Of a stretch of DNA of 64,000 nt, positions 10,263-19,705 are shown piece after piece. Below the pieces are notes generated by a model, which did no database searches, had not been told where the DNA came from, and worked only from the letters and a program-made list of their open reading frames with translations. Made by a program: the position numbers and the translations under genes. This DNA comes from Bacteroides reticulotermitis JCM 10512 (GTDB lineage Bacteria; Bacteroidota; Bacteroidia; Bacteroidales; Bacteroidaceae): contig NZ_BAIV01000024.1 in assembly GCF_000517545.1 (NCBI RefSeq), forward strand, positions 39,329-103,328, in the 5' to 3' direction. Every line of letters begins with the position of its first letter. The first letter of the stretch is position 1.

Positions 10263-10604
10263 ATGCCTATAATTCTGCTATCGGTTGTAGACCGTTTCGA
10301 TGCTAATCCAAACTCTCGAACGATTCAATACTTCCCAAATTCTGCAATCTACTTGCTTTAATGTTATCTATGTTCGACTGTTTATTCTAAGAGATTACTA
10401 ATAAAGACTCTTGTGCATTCTCCATGACTTTTCTAGCCATCCTCTGAGTACGTTGTATGGACTCAATAAGAATTTAAACTCATAAGTCATACTATCAGTA
10501 GGTTAAGTCCTGGTGTTTTTGTCTGTTTAAACTTGTATACCTTCTTGAAAGAGCCGAATACTCGCTTGTAATCGATTTTATTGCCTAAAAGAAACGCATT
10601 AGCG

Positions 10605-10807
10605 TATATGTTAAACGTTAACATCTAAAGTCTGAATTGTTAATGTGAATAGACTGGTATTAAACCGTGTTATATTATCGTTCGATTTGGACTGTAAATT
10701 TGCTATCTTCCGGGAAGATCATACCTTTGTAATGTGTTTTTTCATAAGTATTAGATTTAAGGTTAACAAAGATTGGTTGCTCGTGATGAGTAGCCAATCT
10801 TTGTTTT
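10605..10807 (+). ncRNA. Putative small RNA, tandem unit copy C
   Basis: Third unit. TTTG at 10699-10702 and TACCTTTG at 10722-10729 are 19 nt apart. The RNA (about 10735-10807) keeps the ATTAGATTTAAGGTTAAC core, but its terminal hairpin has diverged to a longer stem, AAAGATTGGTTGCTC with GAGTAGCCAATCTTT around the loop GTGAT. The hairpin is rebuilt with G-U pairs, so its shape rather than its sequence is kept. The AraC gene starts about 105 nt downstream, so this copy could instead be an attenuator for it. Confidence 0.65.
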
Positions 10808-10912
10808 AGTACGTAACGGTTCTTATTGGCAGAATGTCTCTTTTCTACTATCAGCTGTCTAACTTAGCTTCTACCTTTGTGTTCAATTTGAAAAAGTGAT
10901 TATATTTGTTGC

Positions 10913-11716
10913 ATGCAGTCGTTTGAAATCATAAAGCCTACTCCGGCATTGTCTTCGTATATCCGCTACTACTGGATATTGCGGGACGATGCTTTGCGTG
11001 CTGTAACCGAGCGTACGCTTCCTGTTGGCTGCATACAACTGGTATTTCATAGGGGACAAAGGCTGTTTATGCAAAATGAACGAATGCTTCAGCCTTCTTC
11101 TTTTATCTCCGGACAGTTCATTGGCTATGCGGATGTTGTATCTACAGGGCGACTGGAGATGATTGTGGTTGTCTTCCAACCTCAGGCGGCAAAGACTTTC
11201 CTGCGCATTCCCAGCCGTCTGTTCTATGGACAGCATATATCGACGGATGATGTAGGCGATATTGAACTCACAGATTTGGCTAAACAAGTGGCTGATACTC
11301 CTGAATGCGAACTCTGCATTCGGCTGATCGAAGAATTTCTCTTCCGGCGGCTACATGCTTTGACTGATTTTCACCTGAAACGAATCACGGCGGTTCTTCA
11401 TGAAATTGATTCTCGTCCGCAGATTCAGTTGCTCCAGCTTGCCGACGTGGCTTGCCTGAGTAGCAAACAACTTGGGCGAGTATTTGCCGATTATATTGGG
11501 GCCACTCCGAAAGAGTTTATTCGCATTGTACGTATGCAACGAGCCTTGTCGATCCTCCAGCGGGACGCGAATATCTCTTTTGCCCAAATAGCCTATGAAT
11601 GTGGATTTGCCGACCAGTCTCATATGATTAAAGAGTTCAAACTCTTCTCTGGATATACTCCTGCTGAATATCTTTCTGCTTGCGCACCTTATTCGGATTA
11701 TTTCTCGGATTACTAA
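10913..11716 (+). CDS. AraC-family transcriptional regulator
   Basis: A 267-aa regulator. The C-terminal third (about residues 160-255) is a double helix-turn-helix AraC domain with QLADVACLSSKQLGRVF as the first HTH and the signature IAYECGFADQSHMIKEFK. The N-terminal 150 residues form an effector-type domain beginning IKPTPALSSYIRYYWILRD, as in AraC proteins of the DUF6597 type. It precedes a VOC-family gene by about 95 bp in the same direction, and regulator/VOC pairs of this kind are common. The ligand is unknown. Confidence 0.88.
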   Translation: MQSFEIIKPTPALSSYIRYYWILRDDALRAVTERTLPVGCIQLVFHRGQRLFMQNERMLQPSSFISGQFIGYADVVSTGRLEMIVVVFQPQAAKTFLRIPSRLFYGQHISTDDVGDIELTDLAKQVADTPECELCIRLIEEFLFRRLHALTDFHLKRITAVLHEIDSRPQIQLLQLADVACLSSKQLGRVFADYIGATPKEFIRIVRMQRALSILQRDANISFAQIAYECGFADQSHMIKEFKLFSGYTPAEYLSACAPYSDYFSDY

Positions 11717-11809
11717 AGATGTCTTTTTTCTTCTATCAGGGGGCGTGTCTCTGCCTTACCTTTGCCGTGTCTTTGCAAAGATAAAGTAGTAACTATAAAA
11801 GAGAACAGA

Positions 11810-12175
11810 ATGAAAAAACTAATTGCTTTTTTTGAGATTCCCTCTACTGACTTTCGTCGGGCAGTCGATTTTTACGAATTTGTGTTAGGTGTACGCCTCG
11901 ATGTTTTGGAATGTGAGACGGAAAAGATGGCTTTCTTTACGGAAGAAGGTGAAGCGATCGGGGCCGTATCTTATGCAGCCGACTTTCTACCTTCTGAAAA
12001 AGGCGTACTGATTCATTTCAATTGTGCAGATATTGCCGAAACACTTGAGAAAGTACTTCGCAAAGGTGGAAAAATAGCGATCCCGAAAACGAAGATTGAA
12101 GCGGAGGGTAAAGGCTGGTTTGCCGTATTTGCTGATAGCGAAGGCAACAAAGTCGGCATCTATGCGCAAGCTTGA
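11810..12175 (+). CDS. VOC (glyoxalase/bleomycin resistance) superfamily protein
   Basis: A 121-aa protein with the single-module betaalphabetabetabeta pattern of the VOC fold: KLIAFFEIPSTDFRRAVDFYE at the start and WFAVFADSEGNKVGIY at the end, typical of small VOC proteins of Bacteroidetes. The start is the ATG at 11810, after GAACAGA; upstream in-frame codons overlap a TACCTTTGC promoter-like box near 11757. It lies downstream of the AraC gene. The substrate is unknown, and a role as a small-molecule binding or detoxifying protein is inference. Confidence 0.85.
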   Translation: MKKLIAFFEIPSTDFRRAVDFYEFVLGVRLDVLECETEKMAFFTEEGEAIGAVSYAADFLPSEKGVLIHFNCADIAETLEKVLRKGGKIAIPKTKIEAEGKGWFAVFADSEGNKVGIYAQA

Positions 12176-12219
12176 TATGCGCGTTGAATAGGGTCTAAAG
12201 ATCTTTTAAACTGAATCTT

Positions 12220-12262
12220 AACTTTTACATACGTACATCTTGGCATGAACGTATGTAAAAGT
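12220..12262. terminator. Inverted repeat between convergent genes
   Basis: The arms ACTTTTACATACGT and ACGTATGTAAAAGT are perfectly complementary (14 bp) with a loop of about 14 nt. They lie between the convergent VOC and AraC/GyrI genes. The T and A runs are inside the stem, so bidirectional termination is likely but not certain. Confidence 0.55.
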
Positions 12263-12278
12263 CAAGATCTGGTTTTGG

Positions 12279-13138
12279 TTACTCTACCGGTATGTAAATT
12301 TCCGTAAGTAAGTCTTCGGGTGCAGTATCACGCGGATTGTTCAGATAGCGTTCGGCACTGGCCTCATCGCGTAGTGTGCATTCCATTTCCGGCAGATATT
12401 TCCCATAAATCGTATCATACACCGCTTGCAGATTTTCATACGTACCTTTATAGAGAAATATAGCATAGCGTCCTGCGGGCAGCTGTTTGTATCCAATCTC
12501 ACCTTTAGGCGTAGCGTTACAGGGTAGCACCATGCAAACATCCGTGCGCAGTTTGTCGGTAGGGGTCACTTTCGGGTCATCGTGGTAGATACATAAAGGG
12601 CTACATTCTCCCATCGGAAGTTCCTGTTCCATGACGAATTGATACAACCGTCCCCAAGTGCCGGCATAATCATTTAGTTTGTAGTCGCCCGTCAAGCGGA
12701 TATAAATCAAGTCTCTTGCAGGGACGTTTCTAACTTCTTTTTCTAGTTTCAAGTCCGGTCTGATAATTGCTGGTCTCATAATTACAAAGTTTTTATTGTT
12801 TCTATATGCTAACGGTGAAATACCATAAAATTGTCTGAATACTTTCGACAAGGATGAGGGAGAGGAGTAACCGATGCGATACGCGATATCGGCTATCGGA
12901 AGGTCGGAGTAGCGCAACAAACGTGCAGCTGCTTCAGTCCGCGTCCGGACAATAAACGTTCCGACAGGTTCACCCAGAAATGCTTCATGATTCGGTGGAA
13001 GTAGAAAGGAGAGAAGTTTGAGATGCCGGCCAGCGATTTCAAATCGATTTCTTCTCCCAAGTGCAAGTTGATATAATCCACCACCTTATTCACGCATTTC
13101 TGATACTCTTCCTGGGTTGTCTTTTTTTGTTTCATCAT
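12279..13138 (-). CDS. AraC regulator with GyrI-like effector domain (one frame break)
   Basis: An N-terminal AraC-type DNA-binding domain begins QEEYQKCVNKVVDYINLHLGE and continues through a second HTH with IAYRIGYSSPSSLSKVFRQF. It is followed by a GyrI-like/SOUL effector-binding domain (about residues 120-280, including YIRLTGDY and the terminal LLTEIYIPVE). The frame breaks near 12987: adding one T to the run after CAT restores MKHFLGEPVGTFIVRTRTEA and joins both halves. The length is then normal for the family. GyrI-like domains bind diverse small molecules; the ligand here is unknown. Confidence 0.85.
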
Positions 13139-13248
13139 TTCATTGTTTATATTTCACTATGCAAATATAGAGGTAAAAAAGAGGAGGGACTTTTCCTATG
13201 TTGCTAAAATGCTTACTTTTGTGGTATAAAGATCGAAATATATTCGGA

Positions 13249-13959
13249 ATGACGGAAGAGATAAAGAATAAACTACTCGAAAGTGCGGAAACTTACCATT
13301 GCGCGCACTTTATAACTAATGATCCTGTACAGTTTCCACATCGTTATCGGGTGAAGCAAGATATAGAAATTAGCGGCTTGCTAACGGCTATCATGAGTTT
13401 CGGTAACCGGAAGCAGATTGTGAAGAAAGCAAACGAACTACACGATCGAATGGGAGAGTCGCCTTATCAATATGTATTGTCGCGCCGTTGGGAGCGTGAG
13501 TTTCCCGCCGAAGATTCCCGTAGCTTCTACCGGATGCTTTCGTTTGCCGACTTTCACGGATATTTCCAACGCTTGTATGCTGCTTATCGCGAGTTCGACA
13601 GTTTGGAAGATGCATTGAATACCTTTGAAGGTGTACCGATGGAGAAATTATGTACTTTTCTGGGAGTCTCTGCCAAAAGTCCGCAGAAGAAGCTGAACAT
13701 GTTCTTGCGCTGGATGGTGCGTGGCAATTCAGCTGTCGATTTCGGATTGTGGCAAACGATGGATTGTCGCGAACTGATTGTCCCCTTGGATACCCATGTT
13801 TGCCGGGTAGCCCATACGTTGGGACTGACCGAAACTAATTCGTTTACGCTGACGAATGCCCGTTGCATTACGAATGCGCTAGCGCAAATATTCCCGGATG
13901 ATCCTTGTTTAGGCGATTTTGCTCTCTTTGGGATTGGAGTCAACCGGGAACCGTTGTAG
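13249..13959 (+). CDS. TIGR02757 family protein (DUF2400)
   Basis: A 236-aa protein of a conserved Bacteroidetes family of unknown function. Recognisable segments are FITNDPVQFPHRY, DIEISGLLTAIMSFGNRKQI, KKLNMFLRWMVR, the metal/active-site-like PLDTHVCRVAHTLGL, and the C-terminal GDFALFGIGVN. The helix-hairpin-like pattern with a conserved PLDTH resembles HhH DNA glycosylases, a family-level analogy only. I start at the ATG at 13249; the upstream extension overlaps a TACTTTTG box near 13213. No operon partner is evident. Confidence 0.85.
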   Translation: MTEEIKNKLLESAETYHCAHFITNDPVQFPHRYRVKQDIEISGLLTAIMSFGNRKQIVKKANELHDRMGESPYQYVLSRRWEREFPAEDSRSFYRMLSFADFHGYFQRLYAAYREFDSLEDALNTFEGVPMEKLCTFLGVSAKSPQKKLNMFLRWMVRGNSAVDFGLWQTMDCRELIVPLDTHVCRVAHTLGLTETNSFTLTNARCITNALAQIFPDDPCLGDFALFGIGVNREPL

Positions 13960-14032
13960 AGTGACTCCGACTATGATCTAGCATATGAAAGGGCAGTCTA
14001 TGGAATCAAGCTACTGGTATAAAGAATCATAA

Positions 14033-15589
14033 TTATTCTTGCAGTACGTTCTCGAGCAGTGCCTGCATCTTTTTAATACCAGGAAATCCGATGGATTTAT
14101 CTTTCAGGCTTCCTTTGGAATTATAAATCAGATAAGTTGGGATTGTGTTGAACTCAAACTGCTCTGTTATAAAGGACCATTCATCTGCCGTGAGATAATA
14201 ATGCTCTCCACCAATTATCTTAATTTGGTTTTCCCAGACTTTCTTGGGGGAGGATGGATTGGCTATATAGACGAAAACTACATCTTTTTCTTTCAATGCT
14301 TCTTTCAGTCCTCTTATTTTTTTTATTGCGTCTGCACATGGAGTACACCATGTAGCCCAGAAGTCAACTAATACCACTTTCCCTTTATAGCCGGCAATGA
14401 GGGTGTCCATGAGTTTTTCTTTAGCAACATTAGGCGTGTTCTTTACTTTTAGGTCTTGGCTGCTCTTAAGCTTTTCAATTAGTTGGCTATTTTGATTCAG
14501 CAAAACAGTTGCGATAGCTGAATTTTGAGTACTGTAATAATTGGTGATGTTTGCAATCTGAGTCTTTGTCAGCGGCTTGTTTTCGTAAGAGAGTTGCAGA
14601 TCAAAAGAGTTAGCGGCGAGTAAGTCGTAAAATAATTCCGAATCGATTTTCAGCACCTTCTTAATTCTACCTTTTACTTCGTCTATCCAGACTTTTATAG
14701 AAGTGTTGCCGACTGTGGGAATATCGAATGCTTTGATTGATAAGAAAGCTTTTATAAAGCCGGAGTAGGAGAAGCAGTACAAATGTTGAGGTGTCAACTC
14801 ATACTGATTTAAGAAAGAGTAGTATGAAGCATCGGGTTCTGAAGCCACATAATTCGATTCTACTTTATCGGTTGTGTTTCGATAACTGCGTTCGGCTTCT
14901 TCTTTATATTGAAAAAGCTTTCCGTTGAAAAAGAGTAGTTCTAGTGAGTTTCTTAAGTAATTATTGATTCGTTCAGACTGATTGTAAACATTGAAAGCAG
15001 CTTTCATCCTTTCTTTCAAATTGAAATTTAACTCTTGATTGACAAACTCTTCGGGAGTCATGCGATAATATTTGTCTGGTGAGTGGAATTCTTCAAATGC
15101 CATTATTGCTCCGCCGAAAGATACGGTTTCATTGGATGTTAGCCCAAGCCCGCCTTTCGACTCTGTGATTATCATGCTGTTTTCATTCTTGTTGAATTTA
15201 ATATCCAGATTTAATTTTTCTTTTTGACTCAATCCAACAATAAAGAAACCGTAATATTCCGTATCAGAAGATATTCGAAGACTTCCTATTGCAGTGGTGC
15301 AATCGAGCGGAATATTCAGATGAAATGTTTGGTCTTGCTCAAGAACTGTCCTATACTCATGCTGGCCAGTAATGGGGCTATATACAATAGCATCTACGTA
15401 AACTGACAATTCTTTTGGCAAAAGAGTGAAATTCTCAATGCGTCCTGATAACTTGGCATTGCCAATTCTTAATACTGGATCAGCTAGTTTACGACTAGCA
15501 GACATGTGGCATGGAAATCCGAAGCAATATATTATGGTAATGCAAAGGAAAAAAAAGACATAGTAATATCTCTTTATAATGTTTGTCAT
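14033..15589 (-). CDS. Secreted TlpA/thioredoxin-fold protein
   Basis: A 518-aa exported protein. A hydrophobic N-terminal segment (about residues 8-27) acts as signal peptide or anchor. A long N-terminal domain of about 380 residues is typical of Bacteroidetes DUF4369-like TlpA proteins. The C-terminal thioredoxin domain has WATWCTPC with the redox cysteines at 415 and 418 and a cis-Pro motif TIPTY. It probably reduces or isomerises disulfides in the periplasm or feeds cytochrome or surface-protein maturation. It lies 30 bp from the fumarase beta stop on the same strand, so read-through from that operon is possible. Confidence 0.85.
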   Translation of the reverse strand: MTNIIKRYYYVFFFLCITIIYCFGFPCHMSASRKLADPVLRIGNAKLSGRIENFTLLPKELSVYVDAIVYSPITGQHEYRTVLEQDQTFHLNIPLDCTTAIGSLRISSDTEYYGFFIVGLSQKEKLNLDIKFNKNENSMIITESKGGLGLTSNETVSFGGAIMAFEEFHSPDKYYRMTPEEFVNQELNFNLKERMKAAFNVYNQSERINNYLRNSLELLFFNGKLFQYKEEAERSYRNTTDKVESNYVASEPDASYYSFLNQYELTPQHLYCFSYSGFIKAFLSIKAFDIPTVGNTSIKVWIDEVKGRIKKVLKIDSELFYDLLAANSFDLQLSYENKPLTKTQIANITNYYSTQNSAIATVLLNQNSQLIEKLKSSQDLKVKNTPNVAKEKLMDTLIAGYKGKVVLVDFWATWCTPCADAIKKIRGLKEALKEKDVVFVYIANPSSPKKVWENQIKIIGGEHYYLTADEWSFITEQFEFNTIPTYLIYNSKGSLKDKSIGFPGIKKMQALLENVLQE

Positions 15590-15618
15590 AAAGAATATGT
15601 ATTCTTATTTTTGATAAG

Positions 15619-16175
15619 TTACTTTGTTGCGTATTGTTTTCTTCCTTCGGTATACATATCATTGCCCATGGAGTCGATGGCTACAATGACGGGCAGTTCC
15701 TTGACCACCAATCGCCGAACAGCTTCCGTTCCTAAATCTTCATAGGCAATGACTTCGGCACTTTCTACACATTTACCCATCAGGCAGCGGCACCACCGAT
15801 AGCGGCAAAGTAGATGCCTCCATGTTTTACGATGGAATTCTTTACTTCCGTATCTCTCAAACCTTTGCCTATCATGACCTTGAGTCCTTTATCCATAAGC
15901 GCAGGCGCATATAAATCCATGCGGCCGCTAGTTGTCGGACCGACCGATCCGATTGGCTTACCCGGTTTGGGCGGACAAGGCCCGGCATAATATATGGCGG
16001 CTCCCTGAAAGTCGAAAGGCATTGGCATACCCGCTTTCAATGATTCGCACATCCGTTTGTGAGCTGCATCCCGTCCGGTATACACAACTCCTGAAAGATA
16101 GACCATTTCGCCTGCTTTCAGCGATTTGATTGTGTCGTCGTGGAAAGGAGATGTTATTATTTTCTTTTCATTCAT
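15619..16175 (-). CDS. Class I fumarase-type hydratase, beta subunit; probable mesaconase (one frame break)
   Basis: This is the C-terminal (TtdB-like) half of a two-subunit [4Fe-4S] hydratase: GPTTSGRMDLYAPALMDKG and GKGLRDTEVK are family segments. The frame breaks near 15783; one extra C restores GGAAALMGKCVESAEVIAYEDLGTEAV, followed by PVIVAIDSMGNDMY and a stop at 15619. The gene lies in the methylaspartate operon, where the expected third step is mesaconate to citramalate. I therefore infer mesaconate hydratase activity, though fumarate or tartrate hydration cannot be excluded. Confidence 0.85.
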
Positions 16176-16186
16176 ACCTGTCTGAT

Positions 16187-17032
16187 TTATAAATAGCCTT
16201 CAGCGTGGCGAGTGGCATGACAGCCAATATTCACCGACACCGGAAGTCCGGCTATGTGTGTGGCATACGTTAATATATTTACACTTAGAGCTGTGGTCGT
16301 TCCTCCGAAACCTGCCGGACCAATACCTAGCTTGTTGATGGAACCGAGCAATTCGTCTTCCAATTCTGCCAAAGCAGGGTTCGTATTCTTTTCATGGATA
16401 GGGCGGAGCAACGCTTTTTTGCTTAACAAGGCACTCTTTTCCATCGTACCACCTATCCCAACACCTACGATAATGGGTGGGCAAGGGTTTGATCCCGCAG
16501 CGGATATTGTTTGGATGACGAAGTCTTTCACGCCTTCCAGCCCTTGGCTTGGCTTAAGCATGCACAACCGGCTCATGTTTTCACTTCCGAAGCCTTTCGG
16601 AGCGACCACAATATGCAAGTCTTTTCCCGGAACGATTTCATAATGAATCACCGCCGGTGTGTTGTCTTGGGTATTGATCCGATCGATCGGATCTCTGACA
16701 ACTGATTTACGTAAGTAGCCTTTCTCATACCCACGGCGTACACCTTCATTGATTGCATCTTCTATACTTCCTCCCGCAATGTGTACGTCCTGTCCTATGG
16801 TGACAAAGACAACAGTCAGGCCGGTGTCTTGGCAGATCGGGCTGTTTTCCTCACGAGCGATTGTCGCGTTTTCGAGCAAGGTATGCAGGATATCTTTGCC
16901 TAATGTCGATTTCTCAACAGGCTGTGAGGTTTTCAAGGCATCGCAAATATCGCCGGGAAGTTGGCAATTGGCTTCGATGCAGAGCTTTTCGACCAGATTT
17001 GTAATCCGATCGATTGTTATTTCTTTGATCAT
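16187..17032 (-). CDS. Class I fumarase-type hydratase, alpha subunit; probable mesaconase
   Basis: A 281-aa TtdA/FumA N-terminal subunit. Three cysteines in family context are the likely [4Fe-4S] ligands: SPICQDTGLTVVF, SNPCPPIIVGVGIGGT and NIGCHATRHAEGYL. It is translated just before the beta subunit (11-bp gap). Because it lies directly downstream of glutamate mutase and methylaspartate ammonia-lyase genes, the likely substrate is mesaconate, as for the two-subunit enzyme of glutamate-fermenting clostridia. An oxygen-sensitive cytosolic enzyme is expected. Confidence 0.9.
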   Translation of the reverse strand: MIKEITIDRITNLVEKLCIEANCQLPGDICDALKTSQPVEKSTLGKDILHTLLENATIAREENSPICQDTGLTVVFVTIGQDVHIAGGSIEDAINEGVRRGYEKGYLRKSVVRDPIDRINTQDNTPAVIHYEIVPGKDLHIVVAPKGFGSENMSRLCMLKPSQGLEGVKDFVIQTISAAGSNPCPPIIVGVGIGGTMEKSALLSKKALLRPIHEKNTNPALAELEDELLGSINKLGIGPAGFGGTTTALSVNILTYATHIAGLPVSVNIGCHATRHAEGYL

Positions 17033-17037
17033 AATTA

Positions 17038-17978
17038 TCAGTCTCCTCTTTTCAGAAAATGAACCGTATTTAAATTTGATATATCGATGTTATCATCTTC
17101 ACTCAGTAAACCGACAATGCAGTAAGTGTCTGTTCGCGGGTCAGGAATAAACCGTTTGATAATGGTGAATTTCTTGACCTCCGATGTATTGTGAATGTGA
17201 AGTCTGGGGAAACTACACTCCACCTTTCTATCACCGATCATGATGTGGTCTTCATCGCAGCAACATACGGTCAGCTCTTTGGCGACCTCTTCTCTTACTC
17301 GATCGGTGAGCTTATAAAAGTCGAGCTCAAATTTCTCTCGCGAATGAATAATGAATCCATTCCGCATATCCGAAGCGAATACCTGTTTGCGATCAACTCC
17401 GAATTCAGTAGACAGAATAAGGAGTGTGATGTCCTCAAGGGTATGCGCTACTTTACGGAAATGCAGTGATTGGGAAACTATTTCGTAGATACTTTGTGGC
17501 AGAGGCCCGAATATATTCGGTCGAGTAACGATGATCTCTTCGCCGATGCGACAATCATATCGGCGTTGACGCCCAGTGCCGGATAGAGGAGGTCGAAATG
17601 CTCGATAACGACCCTGCGTCCATGTGCCAGTACTGTCTTAACGAACTCTACCACTTCATACATCTGAGTGAAGGCGATTTGAAACCGCATATCGATGTGA
17701 TAGGTTGTCGTGTCCTGGATATTATCAAACAGGTCACGTACCTGCATAATTTTGCGCGAACTGAGCATGTCATCGTCATTGGACAACTCTAACCCCGGAA
17801 ACATACCTCGGATTAGAGAAGATTTGCCTGAACCTGCGTCACCCACTACCCCGATCAAACGATCGGTGTAGGTGAGGTGGCGTTGTGAGATTTGCTCACC
17901 CAGAAACAAAAGTCTCTCTCTGCCGTGTGGCGCAAAATATTGAGAGATAACCGAATATTCCCGTATCAAGTCGCGCAT
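17038..17978 (-). CDS. P-loop protein of the glutamate mutase operon (one frame break)
   Basis: I read one protein of about 313 aa. The first part carries a Walker A motif GVVGDAGSGKSSLIRGMFPG near residues 43-62 and a later VVIEHFDLLYPALG strand that could serve as Walker B. A C-terminal domain follows with CCCDEDHIMIGDRKVECS. The frame breaks near 17550; one extra C restores MIVRIGEEIIVTRPNIFGPLP and joins the halves. Similar proteins have been called 'alanine-tRNA synthetase second additional domain' proteins and occur next to DUF4387 and DUF1446 genes. The function is unknown; a nucleotide-dependent chaperone or kinase role for this pathway is inference. Confidence 0.75.
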
Positions 17979-17981
17979 AGC

Positions 17982-18299
17982 TTATAGTTTAAATGTGAAA
18001 CCTAGTAACGGTGAGTGTTGTTGCGCGCCGTACACATCTGTCTCGCCTAACGCTCCCGAAGGAATTGGGCGTACAATCGTGATCTTAACTGCTTTGGCCG
18101 GGTCGAAATAGACTAGCTTGATGATGTCCGATTCCGGAATGTTGTACAACGAAGCGAATACCTTCTCGTTGATAGCGTTGGCAGCTTTCACTTTATTGAA
18201 CATTTCAAACTCCTTGAATATGACATCGAAAGTCAGTTCGTAAGGCCCTGAGTTCTTGCTTCTGATAACCGAAGCTACGTCTCTTAAGTTATATTCCAT
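17982..18299 (-). CDS. DUF4387 family protein
   Basis: A 105-aa protein beginning YNLRDVASVIRSKNSGPYELTFD and ending QQHSPLLGF, which I recognise as the DUF4387 family. Members commonly sit beside DUF1446/AtuA-like genes, as here (17-bp gap), suggesting the two form one complex. The biochemical role is unknown. Its place between methylaspartate ammonia-lyase and the hydratase genes suggests it acts on a mesaconate or citramalate derivative. Confidence 0.8.
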   Translation of the reverse strand: MEYNLRDVASVIRSKNSGPYELTFDVIFKEFEMFNKVKAANAINEKVFASLYNIPESDIIKLVYFDPAKAVKITIVRPIPSGALGETDVYGAQQHSPLLGFTFKL

Positions 18300-18316
18300 A
18301 TTTGTTCCTCCTCTTT

Positions 18317-19693
18317 TTAATGGCTACCGTTAGTAAACTGCATATAGGTGATGGGGAAGTATTCCGACGGATCGGCTACTCGCATCAAGTGATATATGCT
18401 AAATTCGTATACTTCTCCTACTTTACAATCGGAAGGGGAGAAGGGGAAAGCCAGATTACCCGCAGTCGATATGCGGCCTTCGTAACCAAAGTGAAGCATG
18501 GTGCTGCGGGCAAAACCGCAGATTGTATCAGCCTGTTCCTGAGTCGGTGCTACTGCTTCGATGACCAAAGCCAGTTCGTGTCCGATACGTTGATCGATGC
18601 CGGGGAAGAATCCCATCACACCATTCTTGCCATATATTTTAAAGTCGAGGAAGAAGTCTTTGATTCCGTAGCTTTCGAAGTTGTTTTGTACCCGTTCTTT
18701 CACGCTTTGCACCACTTCGTCGATCTTTTCAATCATAACGGGGTCTTTCACGCCTGCGATGGATATCGTACGGTAACCAACTTTCTTAACTCCTTCCAAC
18801 TTAACAAAGTACTCCTCTGTGGGTACAAAGGTACTGCCTGTCACCTTCACCGTGTTTTCCGTGAGTTGGGTGAATTGAGTGTTGTGCAGATTGATTGCAC
18901 CTCCGGGACCGGGTAGCATATACGGATTGGTTTTCTCGTATAATGTGTGCGCAGCTACCGAAAGTGTTGTGCATTTGCGTAAAGGAGACAATGGTTCTAA
19001 CACAAAGTCATCTTGATGTAGATAGCCCATCATGCAATCGCTACCACTTCCGGGGATAGCGGCAATAGCTGCACATTCCAGAATCTTGCCTAAATGAATA
19101 GCCAAGCCCTTGTTGAATCCTTCTTTGATAGCTAAAGCGGCAAAGACCGAAGGGTCGTAAGCACGTCCTGCGAGAATGACGTTAGCACCTCCTTCTAAAG
19201 CCTTGATGAAGGGATCTTCTCCAATCTGAGCAACAATGCGGACACAGTTGTCTACATCTTCGGCCGTAATTTGCTTAGCGGGGAATAGGGGTTCGATATC
19301 ACCACCTGCCAACTTCTCTTTAATCAGTTCTTTGTCCAGTTCCGATTGTATGACTGCCAGTTTGAAAGAGAGTTTCTTTGCGGCTGCAATCTGTTGGATG
19401 ATCTCTAGGTTGAAAGCAACATGAGGATATCCACCACATCCGCCGGCAGTTCCGATTATAACCGGGATACCGGCTTCCAGTGCTGCGGGGATCATGATCT
19501 CCAAGTCTCTTTTGACTGAATTGAAGTCCGTAAATGATTCGCCTGCTCCTAAGTAGTAAGGCCCCGGATCAGTAGATCCGGCATCTACTGCTATGACGTG
19601 CGGCTTCCGTTTCATCCCTTCCGTAAAAGATTCCATCGGAAACCCATAGCCCAGAATAGCAGTAGGTGAGAGTATTCTTAATTCTTGCATCAT
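18317..19693 (-). CDS. DUF1446 (AtuA-like) family protein
   Basis: A 458-aa protein with the family's N-terminal ILSPTAILGYGFP, DAGSTDPGPYYLGAG and GTAGGCGGYPH, and a later GAVLAGRAYDPS-type segment (here NVILAGRAYDPSVFA). AtuA-like proteins were first linked to acyclic terpene breakdown, but many, including this one, lie in amino-acid fermentation operons. It is flanked by methylaspartate ammonia-lyase (12-bp gap) and DUF4387. No citramalate lyase is visible in the operon, so this pair may supply the missing later step. That is inference only. Confidence 0.82.
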   Translation of the reverse strand: MMQELRILSPTAILGYGFPMESFTEGMKRKPHVIAVDAGSTDPGPYYLGAGESFTDFNSVKRDLEIMIPAALEAGIPVIIGTAGGCGGYPHVAFNLEIIQQIAAAKKLSFKLAVIQSELDKELIKEKLAGGDIEPLFPAKQITAEDVDNCVRIVAQIGEDPFIKALEGGANVILAGRAYDPSVFAALAIKEGFNKGLAIHLGKILECAAIAAIPGSGSDCMMGYLHQDDFVLEPLSPLRKCTTLSVAAHTLYEKTNPYMLPGPGGAINLHNTQFTQLTENTVKVTGSTFVPTEEYFVKLEGVKKVGYRTISIAGVKDPVMIEKIDEVVQSVKERVQNNFESYGIKDFFLDFKIYGKNGVMGFFPGIDQRIGHELALVIEAVAPTQEQADTICGFARSTMLHFGYEGRISTAGNLAFPFSPSDCKVGEVYEFSIYHLMRVADPSEYFPITYMQFTNGSH

Positions 19694-19705
19694 ATCATCT
19701 TAACT

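Noticed and set aside
10732..10809. A 25-codon frame starting MCFFISIRFK in small-RNA copy C.
   Set aside because: The ATG lies at or before the predicted transcript start, and copies A and B stop after four codons at the same place (ATG TGT TTT TCA TAG).
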